This document shows positions 26,440-34,747 of a stretch of DNA of 64,000 nt, in pieces (the stretch's first letter is position 1; each line of letters starts with the position of its first letter). This DNA comes from Pseudomonas sp. RIT409. GTDB taxonomy: Bacteria > Pseudomonadota > Gammaproteobacteria > Pseudomonadales > Pseudomonadaceae. Under the pieces are notes generated by a model that saw nothing but the letters and a program-made list of their open reading frames with translations, made no database searches and was not told the DNA's origin. The stretch covers positions 169,948 through 233,947 of the forward strand of contig NZ_QARE02000009.1 in assembly GCF_003052515.2 (NCBI RefSeq), written 5' to 3'. A program made the position numbers and the translations under genes.

Positions 26440-26757
26440 ATGACCCAAGAAGTAGCCTCTAACACCGTAAAAATCTACGCCGCGCATGGACGTTCCGAGG
26501 AACTTGGGGAGTACCTCGCCAGCGTCGTAGAGCGCTTACCCTCCCTCCCCGGTTGCTTGAGTTGTGGGCTGAACCGAGACGCCCAAGACAGCGACCTGTG
26601 GGTCATCGATGTGCACTGGTCATCCTGCCAAGCCATGTCGGAGCACTTCGCCAAACCCAGCAACGAAGGCCTCAATGGACTGCTCAGCAATTGCTTCGTG
26701 CGTCAGGTGGTGTTCGACAGCGACGTTGAACGCTGCGAATTGCCGGGCGCCGTCTGA
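26440..26757 (+). CDS. ABM-type (antibiotic biosynthesis monooxygenase) dimeric barrel protein
   Basis: A 105-residue protein with the ferredoxin-like ABM pattern: KIYAAHGRSEELGEYLASVV, then PGCLSCGLNRDAQDSDLWVIDVHWSS and a closing AMSEHFAKPSNEGL. Such proteins form dimeric alpha/beta barrels acting as quinol or cofactor-free oxygenases, but many have no known reaction. GGAG lies 9 nt before ATG 26440. It is monocistronic. The 268 bp between it and the preceding gene show nothing I can support. Confidence 0.7.
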   Translation: MTQEVASNTVKIYAAHGRSEELGEYLASVVERLPSLPGCLSCGLNRDAQDSDLWVIDVHWSSCQAMSEHFAKPSNEGLNGLLSNCFVRQVVFDSDVERCELPGAV

Positions 26758-26968
26758 GGCGGTACGACTGCACAACGCACTTTAACCAAGCGCTTTAATT
26801 GCCTGTTAAGTAAACCAATCGTCTGATTCATAACCGTTGGGAAGGCAATTGCGGGTGCGCGGTGGCGAACTCATGCTCAGGGATTACGCTTTGCGACGTG
26901 CGGCAAGCGCGGTTATTGCACCCGGCGGTAATGGCGGCTTGCCTCAATTCTCCAGAGGTCATGCCATT

Positions 26969-28300
26969 ATGAGAGTGATAAGCCTAAGCCTGATCGCGTT
27001 GGCGGTATCGGCGGGATATGTCCGATCCGTAGAAGCAGAAGCCTTCGTCAGTGACCAAGCCGATGCCAAAGGCTTCGTCGAAGACGCCCAGTTGAATGTG
27101 CTGTTGCGCAACTATTACTTCAACCGCGACGGCAAAGAGGGTGCCGGTGATCGGCGAGACTGGTCCCAAGCGGCGTTGGCCAATTTCAGTTCGGGTTTTA
27201 CCCCTGGCACGGTCGGCTTCGGGGTGGATGCGTTTGGCTGGTATGGCCTCAAGCTCGATGGCGGCGCGGGGCATTCCGGCACCGGCAACATTCCAGTGGA
27301 CAGCAGCGGTAGCCCGGAAGATGAATTCGGCACCGCAGGGGGCGCCCTCAAAATCCGCGTCTCGAAAACCGAACTCAAATGGGGAACGATGCAACCCACC
27401 GCTCCGGTTTTCGCTGCTGGGGGTACCCGCCTTTTCCCACAGACCGCGACGGGCTTCAGCCTGCAAAGCAGCGAAATTACAGGCCTGGACCTGGAAGGCG
27501 GCCATTTCACCGCAGGGAATGGCCCGCAACACACCAGCGCCAGCGGCGAGTTGTACGCCAGTTACGCAGGCGTCACTACCCGGCAGGTGGATTTTGTGGG
27601 GGGCAAATACGCGATCAATGACAGCCTTTCAGTGCAGCTCTACGGCTCTGAATTCAAGGCTGTGTGGCGCCAGTACTACGTCAACGCCAACTATGCGATG
27701 GCCTTGCCAAGCGAACAGGCGCTGACGTTCGATTTCAACCTCTACCGCACCAACGACGAAGGGCAAGCCGAGGCTGGCGAGGTCAACAACACCACGTGGT
27801 CGCTGGCGGCGGCGTACAACTTCCTGGCCGGTCACACCTTTACCCTCGCCTATCAGAAGGTGCATGGCGATGAGCCCTTCGACTACGTGTCATTCGGTGA
27901 CAACGGGCCGGGTACCACCGGCGATTCCATCTTCCTCGCCAACTCGGTCCAGTATTCGGATTTCAATGGCCCAGGGGAAAAATCCTGGCAGGCCCGCTAC
28001 GACCTGGCCATGAGTGCTTATGGCATTCCGGGGCTGAGCTTCATGGCGCGCTATATCAACGGCCGCGACATCGATGGGACCAAAATGGCCGCCGACAGCC
28101 CCTACCGTGCCTACGGCTACGGCGAGGACGGCAAGCACCACGAAACCAACCTGGAAGCCAAATACGTCATCCAGGGCGGTCCGGCCAAAGACCTGTCGTT
28201 TCGCATCCGCCAGGCCTGGCATCGCGGCAACGCCGATCAGGCCGAGGGTGATCAAAACGAGTTTCGCCTGATCGTCGACTACCCGATTTCCGTGCTATGA
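26969..28300 (+). CDS. OprD-family outer-membrane porin
   Basis: A 443-residue beta-barrel porin with a signal peptide (ending about V-E-A). Typical OprD features: GFVEDAQLNVLLRNYYFNRDG at the mature N-terminus, YGLKLDGGAGHSGTGNIP, the TKMAADSPYRAYGYGEDGKHHE loop, and a C-terminal LIVDYPISVL ending in a hydrophobic residue. These porins pass basic amino acids, dipeptides or small carboxylates. ATG 26969 is used; an upstream in-frame extension to 26837 has no signal-peptide logic. Substrate unassigned. Confidence 0.88.
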   Translation: MRVISLSLIALAVSAGYVRSVEAEAFVSDQADAKGFVEDAQLNVLLRNYYFNRDGKEGAGDRRDWSQAALANFSSGFTPGTVGFGVDAFGWYGLKLDGGAGHSGTGNIPVDSSGSPEDEFGTAGGALKIRVSKTELKWGTMQPTAPVFAAGGTRLFPQTATGFSLQSSEITGLDLEGGHFTAGNGPQHTSASGELYASYAGVTTRQVDFVGGKYAINDSLSVQLYGSEFKAVWRQYYVNANYAMALPSEQALTFDFNLYRTNDEGQAEAGEVNNTTWSLAAAYNFLAGHTFTLAYQKVHGDEPFDYVSFGDNGPGTTGDSIFLANSVQYSDFNGPGEKSWQARYDLAMSAYGIPGLSFMARYINGRDIDGTKMAADSPYRAYGYGEDGKHHETNLEAKYVIQGGPAKDLSFRIRQAWHRGNADQAEGDQNEFRLIVDYPISVL

Positions 28301-28310
28301 GGCAGGATCC

Positions 28311-28334
28311 CGCGCCGTCGTGTCAGGCGGCGCG
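28311..28334 (+). terminator. Hairpin after the OprD-type porin gene
   Basis: CGCGCCG (28311-28317) and CGGCGCG (28328-28334) form a 7-bp stem 10 nt after the porin stop. No T-run follows, so this may be a 3'-end stabiliser rather than an efficient terminator. Confidence 0.35.
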
Positions 28335-28440
28335 TAGCGCTAGGCGTCGATGCGCGGATTCAACCTTTGCCATCACAAGTCGATAACGTGGGAGTAGAGC
28401 CCAAACCCTGGGCTGCCATTGCTGAACGAAAGGCTTGAAC

Positions 28441-28704
28441 ATGCACGACATCTATCTGCTGGTGGAACACGGTCGCGAACAAGGGGAAGTGTCCGTTCTG
28501 GGCTGGTTCGACGACGAACACGCCGCCAAAGAAACCGCCGAAGCCATGGAGTGGAAGGCCTGGCGCGAGGCTTCGAAACGCCACCATCAATGGACCAGCC
28601 AACCCTTGCTCCCACCGGACCAAACCCCGCATCGCCGATTCTGGGTAAAGGGCATTTCCAAATTCGCCCACACCCCTGCGCCGCGCTCTTGGGCTGTGCA
28701 TTGA
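28441..28704 (+). CDS. Small hypothetical protein
   Basis: An 87-residue soluble protein I do not recognise. It has the segments HDIYLLVEHGREQGEVSVLGWF and EAMEWKAWREASKRHHQW, rich in Trp, His and Glu. GAAAGG lies just upstream of ATG 28441. No membrane segments and no motif. It is the last ordinary-GC gene before the type VI island. Confidence 0.5.
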   Translation: MHDIYLLVEHGREQGEVSVLGWFDDEHAAKETAEAMEWKAWREASKRHHQWTSQPLLPPDQTPHRRFWVKGISKFAHTPAPRSWAVH

Positions 28705-29079
28705 GGCGCGGGTGGCGTGGGTGAGTGGGCTGGGCTTGGCGAGCTAGTTGCTCTGTTCCTTGATTAATCCTGACCGACGTGGCGGTTGGCCCACTCGATT
28801 TGACGGCGAGATGCAGCGCAACGCTGATCGTCAGAGGGATGGTGGCCGTCTTGAATGTCCGGGTTCAGGCGCGGAACTGAAAGAACGAGCGGGCGCTACC
28901 TAAGACATGGAATTCCATCAACAGCCAGGAAGGTCCTGAAGAGTGAAGGCACGGGTTGGAAATTCAGTGAATGCTTCCGAACGAACTTTGCACCGACTCC
29001 TCAACACCGTTGCGCCCAATACCCGAGGCTCATCAACAACGGTCACCCAATACCCTAACTTGAGCGCAGCGGAAACTCC
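28705..29079. other. Gene-less, island-edge region
   Basis: No open frame here has a plausible start, ribosome site and coding character. Base composition falls from the GC-rich norm towards the island on its right. I see no IS ends, tRNA or integrase. It is probably decayed sequence at the distal edge of the type VI effector island. Confidence 0.4.
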
Positions 29080-29380
29080 TCAGGATTGGAAACTTACGGG
29101 CTTTCGACCAGGTTCCATAACCTTAGCTTCCTGGTCCACAAGCAAATGCTCGAACGCATCGCTACTATGACGCCTTGTGTGAGATCTTTCAGACTCCGAA
29201 ATCGCTATGCATTGCACCCAATTGATTCTCACGTCACCGTGAGTCAATTCTGTAAAATTGCCATCCTTCCACAGAAACGGAAAGGTTATCCGTGAGGCCC
29301 AGATGACATTATCCAAGTTATAAGATTTCATCACGGCACACACAATGGCGTGACTAGCTGAATGTTTTTTCAGATAGTGT
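29080..29380 (-). pseudogene. 5'-truncated immunity-like fragment
   Basis: A minus-strand frame open from just after a TAA near 29380 to 29080, lacking a proper start and ribosome site. The encoded text (VIWASRITFPFLWKDG, then GDVRINWVQCIAISESE and SSDAFEHLLVDQEAK) has the rhythm of suppressor-of-fused-like immunity proteins found next to polymorphic toxins. That similarity is my recollection of the pattern and is weak. Its AT-rich composition and position behind two immunity-like genes fit a remnant of an older effector-immunity pair. Confidence 0.35.
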
Positions 29381-29384
29381 TATA

Positions 29385-29807
29385 TCACTCGCTGAAATGT
29401 TCAAAATCCGCATGATTCATCTGAGCAGTACGCAGGACAGCCAAGGCATTTTCCGAAACAACCATCCTGTGATCTTCTGCAATACCGAAATCATCAGCAC
29501 CTGCATCGCCCGTTACTTGAAACCAGACAAATTCTGGTAACTCCTGATGACCATGGATATTGAAAAACACCTCAGACTTACTGATCTGTACAGGCGCTAG
29601 ACGAAATCCCGACAGAATTTTAGAAGAATGTTTTTGCCCAAGCGATTTTGTAATAATAAAACAAGGAAAGCTTTCAAGTATTTCATCACCGAGCCAACCC
29701 TCAAATTTGTAATCAAGTCGACTAACGATGGGAGGATGGGAACCGGTATCCATCACAGTGCCGTCTCCCAATCCGCCAGCCACTTCGGGCTCTATGAAAA
29801 AAAACAT
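29385..29807 (-). CDS. Probable orphan immunity-type protein
   Basis: A 140-residue acidic, soluble protein: MFFFIEPEVAGGLGDG, then FEGWLGDEILESFPCFIITK, LPEFVWFQVTGDAGADDFG and a C-terminal NHADFEHFSE. I recall similar sequences beside polymorphic toxins, but cannot name the family with certainty. ATG 29807 is chosen because GGAG lies 6 nt upstream (the alternative is ATG 29819). Downstream of a SUKH immunity gene and without an adjacent intact toxin, it looks like a retained orphan immunity gene. Confidence 0.5.
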   Translation of the reverse strand: MFFFIEPEVAGGLGDGTVMDTGSHPPIVSRLDYKFEGWLGDEILESFPCFIITKSLGQKHSSKILSGFRLAPVQISKSEVFFNIHGHQELPEFVWFQVTGDAGADDFGIAEDHRMVVSENALAVLRTAQMNHADFEHFSE

Positions 29808-29819
29808 TTTCTGCTCCAT

Positions 29820-30190
29820 CAGTCTGTAAGTGGCAGATTAATCTGCGCCCCGACCCTCTTATCAATTTCAGTTTCTTGGTTCAGCAAGTGTTGAGCAGCA
29901 TTAGCCAGTTTTGCCAGAGGGAATGTTCTCGTTAGACCAGACGTGTGTTGCAGATGCTAATCTGTGCCGAGGTTGATCAATCCCACCTACAGATGCAGCT
30001 TCTTCATCAAACCCGCAATAGCCTTCATGCCGCGTGCATCTTAATAGATTCTTAGGAGGCACTGACACTTAGCCTATGACCGTCGAATGATAAGATCAAG
30101 CACGAACTCCAACAACTGCCAAAATCAAACTCTTTAAGTGATGGTTAGCCAATACTAAAAATAGCAAAGGAAAAACCTGGCCATGCATAT
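29820..30190 (-). pseudogene. Decayed coding remnant upstream of the orphan immunity gene
   Basis: Short minus-strand frames are interrupted by stops and shifts. One ends ...AAQHLLNQETEIDKRVGAQI with a TGA overlapping the possible ATG at 29819. Another reads HEGYCGFDEEAASVGGIDQP before running into TAA. The stop/start overlap is what a toxin-immunity junction would look like, so this may be the broken 3' end of a lost effector tip. No intact gene is present. Confidence 0.35.
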
Positions 30191-30634
30191 CTATTCCTCA
30201 TCCTCGTGACTCAATAGATATTCAAAAAAACTCGCGTAGCTACTCCAACTGTCGGGCTCATTGACAAATTCCATGGTATTCAGCTTATTTACCTCAACGG
30301 CGTCGCACCAGATAACTGATGGAGGTCTTGTAACGTTAAGCACGATCAAGCTTCCGGACGGTTCAGCTAGAACTACATAGTCCTGACTCAGGCCGGTGGC
30401 TGCTCTTATCCTTAGGGTCTCTTGGACAATATTAGTTGCCTCGCCATGGGCCGCGATTTCATGATGGCTAATGCCCCCGAGGAAGCCGCCACTATAAAAT
30501 TCCGATATTATTTTAAAGTCATCTGGAAGTCTTACACCAAGAGCATCCTCAATTTGGCGTAGTTCTTCAGCAGAACATCCTTCAAAACCATATATTGCAA
30601 TGTATTTGTCTTTCAGCTTCGCAATGTCAGTCAT
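30191..30634 (-). CDS. SUKH (SMI1/KNR4) family immunity protein
   Basis: A 147-residue acidic protein of the SUKH-1 superfamily. The signature is near the N-terminus: CSAEELRQIEDALGVRLPDDFK, then FYSGGFLGGISHHEI. The C-terminus (SSYASFFEYLLSHEDEE) is also typical. These proteins bind and neutralise polymorphic nuclease toxins. ATG 30634 is used since AGGAG lies 5 nt upstream. It starts 8 bp after the stop of the nuclease effector, the standard immunity position, so it is the probable cognate antidote. Confidence 0.82.
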   Translation of the reverse strand: MTDIAKLKDKYIAIYGFEGCSAEELRQIEDALGVRLPDDFKIISEFYSGGFLGGISHHEIAAHGEATNIVQETLRIRAATGLSQDYVVLAEPSGSLIVLNVTRPPSVIWCDAVEVNKLNTMEFVNEPDSWSSYASFFEYLLSHEDEE

Positions 30635-30642
30635 CACTACTC

Positions 30643-31884
30643 CTAATTGTTCTCAGATCGCCATTTCCAATATTCGCGAGTATCCACGTCGAATTTTTTC
30701 CTATCGGGCTGTATGGTTGGATGAGGCTTACTTCTTCCGTACTGACTATGCAATATATCTTGACCAGGCTTTCCAACTCCATGATAGCGGGTACTACCTT
30801 CAACGAGCGGCCCGGGAGCCTTTTGACCAAGATGATGTAAGGTTGCAAAGCTACCATCAGGCAGCTGAGGAGGCAATCCTTTAGCTGAAGCTTCCAAGTT
30901 AGATTTTCCAATAAATCTTTTATCCCCGGATGTTCTGATCTGACTCCAATTGATGTCGTTCCTCTGAAAAACTTTATAGTTGTATTTTGTTCCAGCAGGT
31001 CGGGTCGCACTCCAGTCCACTGGATTCTTGCTAAAAAACTCAGCATCCCTGCTATAAGACGCGGGTCGCGGAAGTGGAACCACCGCGACCTTGCCTCTCG
31101 GAACAATCTCCACATTCCCAAAATTAGATCCTACTCCTTGAACCTTTATCTCATACCGCGCATCAAACCACTTCCCGCCCTTACCGCCTAGCCCACCGCC
31201 CAGCAACGCTCCGCCGAAGGCCATCAGTTTCTGACCATCAGAGCCCTCGCCGAATAACTTTCCTCCCCCCCAGTTTCCGCCCAGGCCGCCAGTTATCCCT
31301 CCCACCAGGCCAGCGATGACGATCACCGGGCTCGCCAATACGAAGGCGCTGGCTAGGCCCAGCCCGAGAATGCCGCGCTCGAGCCATCCCGGCACTTCTG
31401 GGTTGATAGCATCGGTCGTTTCAGTCCCGCCCCCGATATTGACATTGCCCGAACCGGCACTGATCTTCCCGTCGCAGACCGTCCGATCGCCCACTCGCGC
31501 CGCTGGCTGACCATTGATATGAACGGTGTTGCTGCCTTGCGCAAGAATTTGCGGCGAGGAACTGTGCTTGTCGCAATGACCGGTATCGACATGCGCGCGA
31601 GCCGCGGCCCTGCCGTTGATGTGGACGTTGGGCGACCCCGTCAAGATCTTCCCCGCGTCATGGCAGGCAAACGACAGGCTTCCGATCAATTGTCCGATCC
31701 CGGCGCCCGTGGCTGCGCCTGCACCGACCATAGCGGCCAGCGCCACTGCGCCGAATCCACCGGTCCCGACAATTGCAATACCGACCAGTACTGCACCAGC
31801 GCCAATGGCGAGTCCGGCCAGGAGCCCGCCGAGTGCTCTGGAGTGCTCAATGGGATCGTCGTCCCGTGCAGCTGCGGCACTCAT
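30643..31884 (-). CDS. Type VI PAAR effector with LHH-type HNH/Endo VII nuclease tip
   Basis: A 413-residue effector in modular order: an N-terminal membrane segment (about 17-68), a PAAR domain (about 75-155, with NVHINGRAAARAHVDTGHC and TVHINGQPAARVGDRTVC), a second hydrophobic Gly-rich region (about 165-245), and a C-terminal toxin. The toxin contains FATLHHLGQ and DVDTREYWKWR, the LHH motif of the HNH/Endo VII nuclease superfamily. The preTM-PAAR-TM layout is that of class II Eag-dependent effectors, and the Eag gene overlaps its start (ATGA). The predicted tip cleaves DNA in competitors; activity is inferred from the family. Confidence 0.82.
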   Translation of the reverse strand: MSAAAARDDDPIEHSRALGGLLAGLAIGAGAVLVGIAIVGTGGFGAVALAAMVGAGAATGAGIGQLIGSLSFACHDAGKILTGSPNVHINGRAAARAHVDTGHCDKHSSSPQILAQGSNTVHINGQPAARVGDRTVCDGKISAGSGNVNIGGGTETTDAINPEVPGWLERGILGLGLASAFVLASPVIVIAGLVGGITGGLGGNWGGGKLFGEGSDGQKLMAFGGALLGGGLGGKGGKWFDARYEIKVQGVGSNFGNVEIVPRGKVAVVPLPRPASYSRDAEFFSKNPVDWSATRPAGTKYNYKVFQRNDINWSQIRTSGDKRFIGKSNLEASAKGLPPQLPDGSFATLHHLGQKAPGPLVEGSTRYHGVGKPGQDILHSQYGRSKPHPTIQPDRKKFDVDTREYWKWRSENN

Positions 31885-32495
31885 ACGGCCACAGCCTCTC
31901 CATTGCCCTTATCCTCTGGGTCACCCACACGCCGTAACTCAAGCGTGTCGATGATGGAAAAGAACGCAGCGCGCTCCTCTGGGGTCATGCCTTTTGCGTT
32001 GTTGCTGGTCCCGGTGATTTGCATCAGCAAGGGCTGCTGCTGCTCGTCATGATGCAGAAAAATGACTTGCAGCTGATGCACAGGCTGGCCTTGCTGTCGC
32101 CATTTGAACTCCACCTGCCTTGCTTCGACGCCCGCGATTTGGGTAGGAAAAAGCGGCTCGACCCACTGCAGGTGTGAAAGAGACTTTCCAAGTTCTTTGA
32201 GCAATTGCTGCGCGACGGTTTCCAGATCAGCATCGCCCTCGACCGCCGATCGGCCCACCACCACCGACATGGGACTGGGTCCGATATCAGTGAGCGTGAA
32301 CACATGAAAGGTCTTGTCCTTGAACCCAACGGGCCTGATGAAGCTCAGCTCGTTGGTCAGAAACCGTTCGGGCGGTGGTGGGGGTACTTCAAGCGCTTCT
32401 TGTGCCAGCCGTTCTTCTTCCTGACGTTGCTGTTCACGGATGCGCTTTTCCGAAATCCGATCGTACATGCTGGTTCGCTTGGGATACATCTCCAT
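31881..32495 (-). CDS. Eag-type T6SS effector chaperone (DUF1795/DcrB-like)
   Basis: A 204-residue soluble protein. After a charged N-terminal stretch (about 1-45) comes a DUF1795 fold: ELSFIRPVGFKDKTFHVFTL, then QIAGVEARQVEFKWRQQGQ and QVIFLHHDEQQQPLLMQITG. Eag chaperones shield N-terminal transmembrane segments of PAAR effectors and load them on VgrG. Placement between vgrG and a transmembrane PAAR effector, with a 4-nt overlap to the latter, is the usual context. Confidence 0.8.
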   Translation of the reverse strand: MEMYPKRTSMYDRISEKRIREQQRQEEERLAQEALEVPPPPPERFLTNELSFIRPVGFKDKTFHVFTLTDIGPSPMSVVVGRSAVEGDADLETVAQQLLKELGKSLSHLQWVEPLFPTQIAGVEARQVEFKWRQQGQPVHQLQVIFLHHDEQQQPLLMQITGTSNNAKGMTPEERAAFFSIIDTLELRRVGDPEDKGNGEAVAV

Positions 32496-32518
32496 GAGGG
32501 CGGTCCTTGTCCGTCAGC

Positions 32519-34354
32519 TTATTTATTCAGGTTGATGATGGTCGAGCCTTCGACGTCGACCACCTTGCCAGACAGGGTAATCGTCCCATCCGAATTCATG
32601 ATCAGCTTGCTGGCACCCACCTCTAAGGTGATGGACGTCGCCGCCTTGATCTTTACTTCACCTTGATCGACGGTGACGTAATAGGAGCCGTCGGACACTG
32701 CGATGCTGGTTTCCAGCTTGATGGTCTCGGCGTGTTTGCCGTCGACCTTGATCGTCCGGTTGCCACCGACTTCATGGGTTTCATCGGCCTCGATCTCCGT
32801 GTCCAGATTGCGCTCGGCGTGCAGAATAATCTGCTCGGCGCCGGCCTTGTCTTCGAACCGGAAGAAGTTGGCATTGGACCCCTTGCCCTTCATCGACCGC
32901 GTCAAAAACCCACTCTGGGTCTTGTTCGCCGGCAGTGACCACGGGGGCGTGTTCTGGCTGTTGTAGAGGCTGCCCATGATCAAGGGGCGGTCCGGATTGC
33001 CGTCGAGGAAGACGACCACGACTTCATCCCCCACACGTGGAATCTGGATGCTGCCGAATCCGCCGCTGGCACCCGACTGGGCGACGCGGACCCAGCAGGA
33101 GCTGTGGTCGTTGTATTGGCCGTTGCGGTCCCAGTGGAACTGGATCTTCACGCGGCCCAGTTCGTCGGTGAAGATTTCTTCGCCCGGCGGGCCGACGATG
33201 AGGGCGGTCTGGGGACCGGCAATCGTCGGGCGCGGCGTGGACAGTTGCGGGCGGAACGGAATCTTTTTGCGCACGCAGGTGAAGGTGTTGTCGTAGCTTG
33301 CCGGGTGGCCGTTGAGGTAGTTGTTGTGCCCTTCGCTGTCGATGCTCATCAGCAGGAATTGCCGGTCTTCGGCCGAGCCCTGATCGTGGTCGTAGTGCTG
33401 CAGCAGTTCGAAGGTGTAGCCAGGCTTCATCGCCCGGCAGTTGCTGGCGCCGCTGAATGTCTTGCCCTTGAGTTCCAGGGCCTCGACGCGCAGGCGGACC
33501 AAGGCTTCGCCCTCGTCGTAGGTGCCGTGGGTGTACTGGCCGGGGAAGTCGTAGATTTCAAAGTTCTCGACGTCACCTTGCTTGTTCAGGCTGTTCATCG
33601 TCACCGGCAGGCGGTTTTTCGGCTGGCGGTAGTCGAAGGTCTGCACGGCGATCTTGCCTGACTGAAGCTGGCGGTTGCCGCTCCACTGGGTGATGGAGTC
33701 GGTGGTTTCGGTGACAGAGGCGGTGTGAAAGCGGATCTGAGGCTGTTCAGGCAATGCCACCAGCGTGCTGGAGTCATCGCAGATGATCATGGTGTGGCCT
33801 TCGGCAGTGTGCTCGAAGTAATAGAACATGCCCTCTTCTTCCAGCAAGCGCTGGACGAAATTGAAGTCCGTTTCACGGTATTGGGTGATGTAGGTGTAGC
33901 GCTTCTGGGGTTTGGTCAGGCGGAACTCGTGGCGGGAGAATGCGGTGCACAATGCGAAGACCTGAGTGACCACTTCCTCGACCGTGTTACCTTGAAAAAT
34001 CCGCGTGTCGAAGCGGTTTTTCAGCATCGAGAACCAGGGGTTGAGGGTCGCAGTGTAACGGGCCATGCCACCATCGCTGCCGATGCTGGCGAAGCGGGTC
34101 AGGTAGCCCGCGATGTAGCGCGGCGAGCCGGTGGCCAGCTCGATCTCGATGGTCACGTGTTGGCCCATCATCGACTTGAGCTCGACCCCGGAATCTTCGC
34201 ACACCAGCAGCAGCTCGAAGCTGTAGGCCTGCGACAACCCTTCGCGCCCCTTGAAAGACTCGATGAGCAGTTGCTGCTCGGGGTTGGCCAAATTCTTGAA
34301 CTTGAATAGACGCCGGTTCTGGGGAGTGAACAACGCGGCAAGGTCCATCGACAT
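32519..34354 (-). CDS. vgrG: Type VI secretion spike protein VgrG (TssI)
   Basis: A 611-residue gp27/gp5-like spike. Seen: an N-terminal gp27-like part (about 30-370 with QRLLEEEGMFYYFEHTAEGH), the gp5 OB-fold segment (DELGRVKIQFHWDRNGQYND, then WVRVAQSGASGGFG and PRVGDEVVVVFLDGNPDRP), and a DUF2345-like repetitive C-terminal needle ending NSDGTITLSGKVVDVEG. No extra C-terminal effector domain is fused. AAGGAG lies 6 nt before ATG 34354. No tss structural genes are in the window, so this is an orphan vgrG island using a core T6SS elsewhere. Confidence 0.93.
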   Translation of the reverse strand: MSMDLAALFTPQNRRLFKFKNLANPEQQLLIESFKGREGLSQAYSFELLLVCEDSGVELKSMMGQHVTIEIELATGSPRYIAGYLTRFASIGSDGGMARYTATLNPWFSMLKNRFDTRIFQGNTVEEVVTQVFALCTAFSRHEFRLTKPQKRYTYITQYRETDFNFVQRLLEEEGMFYYFEHTAEGHTMIICDDSSTLVALPEQPQIRFHTASVTETTDSITQWSGNRQLQSGKIAVQTFDYRQPKNRLPVTMNSLNKQGDVENFEIYDFPGQYTHGTYDEGEALVRLRVEALELKGKTFSGASNCRAMKPGYTFELLQHYDHDQGSAEDRQFLLMSIDSEGHNNYLNGHPASYDNTFTCVRKKIPFRPQLSTPRPTIAGPQTALIVGPPGEEIFTDELGRVKIQFHWDRNGQYNDHSSCWVRVAQSGASGGFGSIQIPRVGDEVVVVFLDGNPDRPLIMGSLYNSQNTPPWSLPANKTQSGFLTRSMKGKGSNANFFRFEDKAGAEQIILHAERNLDTEIEADETHEVGGNRTIKVDGKHAETIKLETSIAVSDGSYYVTVDQGEVKIKAATSITLEVGASKLIMNSDGTITLSGKVVDVEGSTIINLNK

Positions 34355-34747
34355 GTGTATCTCCTTGGAGGCATGGGGAACAACGCTACCGCCATGCTCG
34401 GCAACAACAGGTTACGAGCAACCGGGGAGAACAGAGTTTCCTGTTGGCACCCTCGCTTATTTTCGCGGGCGAATCGCGCTACAAGCGCTTCGCGCCCGGT
34501 GCGACTGTTCTGAACCCCGTGTAGGACCTGAACTACCGACCTCCTTGAGTTCAGATCACACGGATACCGCGCAAGCGCTCTGAGACCACTCGGTATCGCT
34601 CTCGGTTCACACCCCACTATCGTTATTACTGATGAGACGAATTAGCTGTTTTCATGAGCTCGATAGCGTGGGCTCAGCGATGATTGCACTGTGCCATAAA
34701 GGCACCTATCTCAATCAATCGCGTCCTGATGGACTTCGGAGTGTTTC
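34355..34747. other. Divergent intergenic region, vgrG / chemoreceptor
   Basis: 393 bp without a gene. It holds the vgrG promoter region (minus strand) and that of the chemoreceptor. A REP-like imperfect hairpin is seen at 34467-34497, where GGGCG/CGCCC encloses GCGCT-aca-AGCGC. I do not see a convincing sigma-28 or sigma-54 promoter. Confidence 0.4.

Noticed and set aside
28855..29170. Short plus-strand open frames in the island edge
   Set aside because: No ribosome site, no recognisable domain, and they overlap the immunity-like remnant on the other strand.
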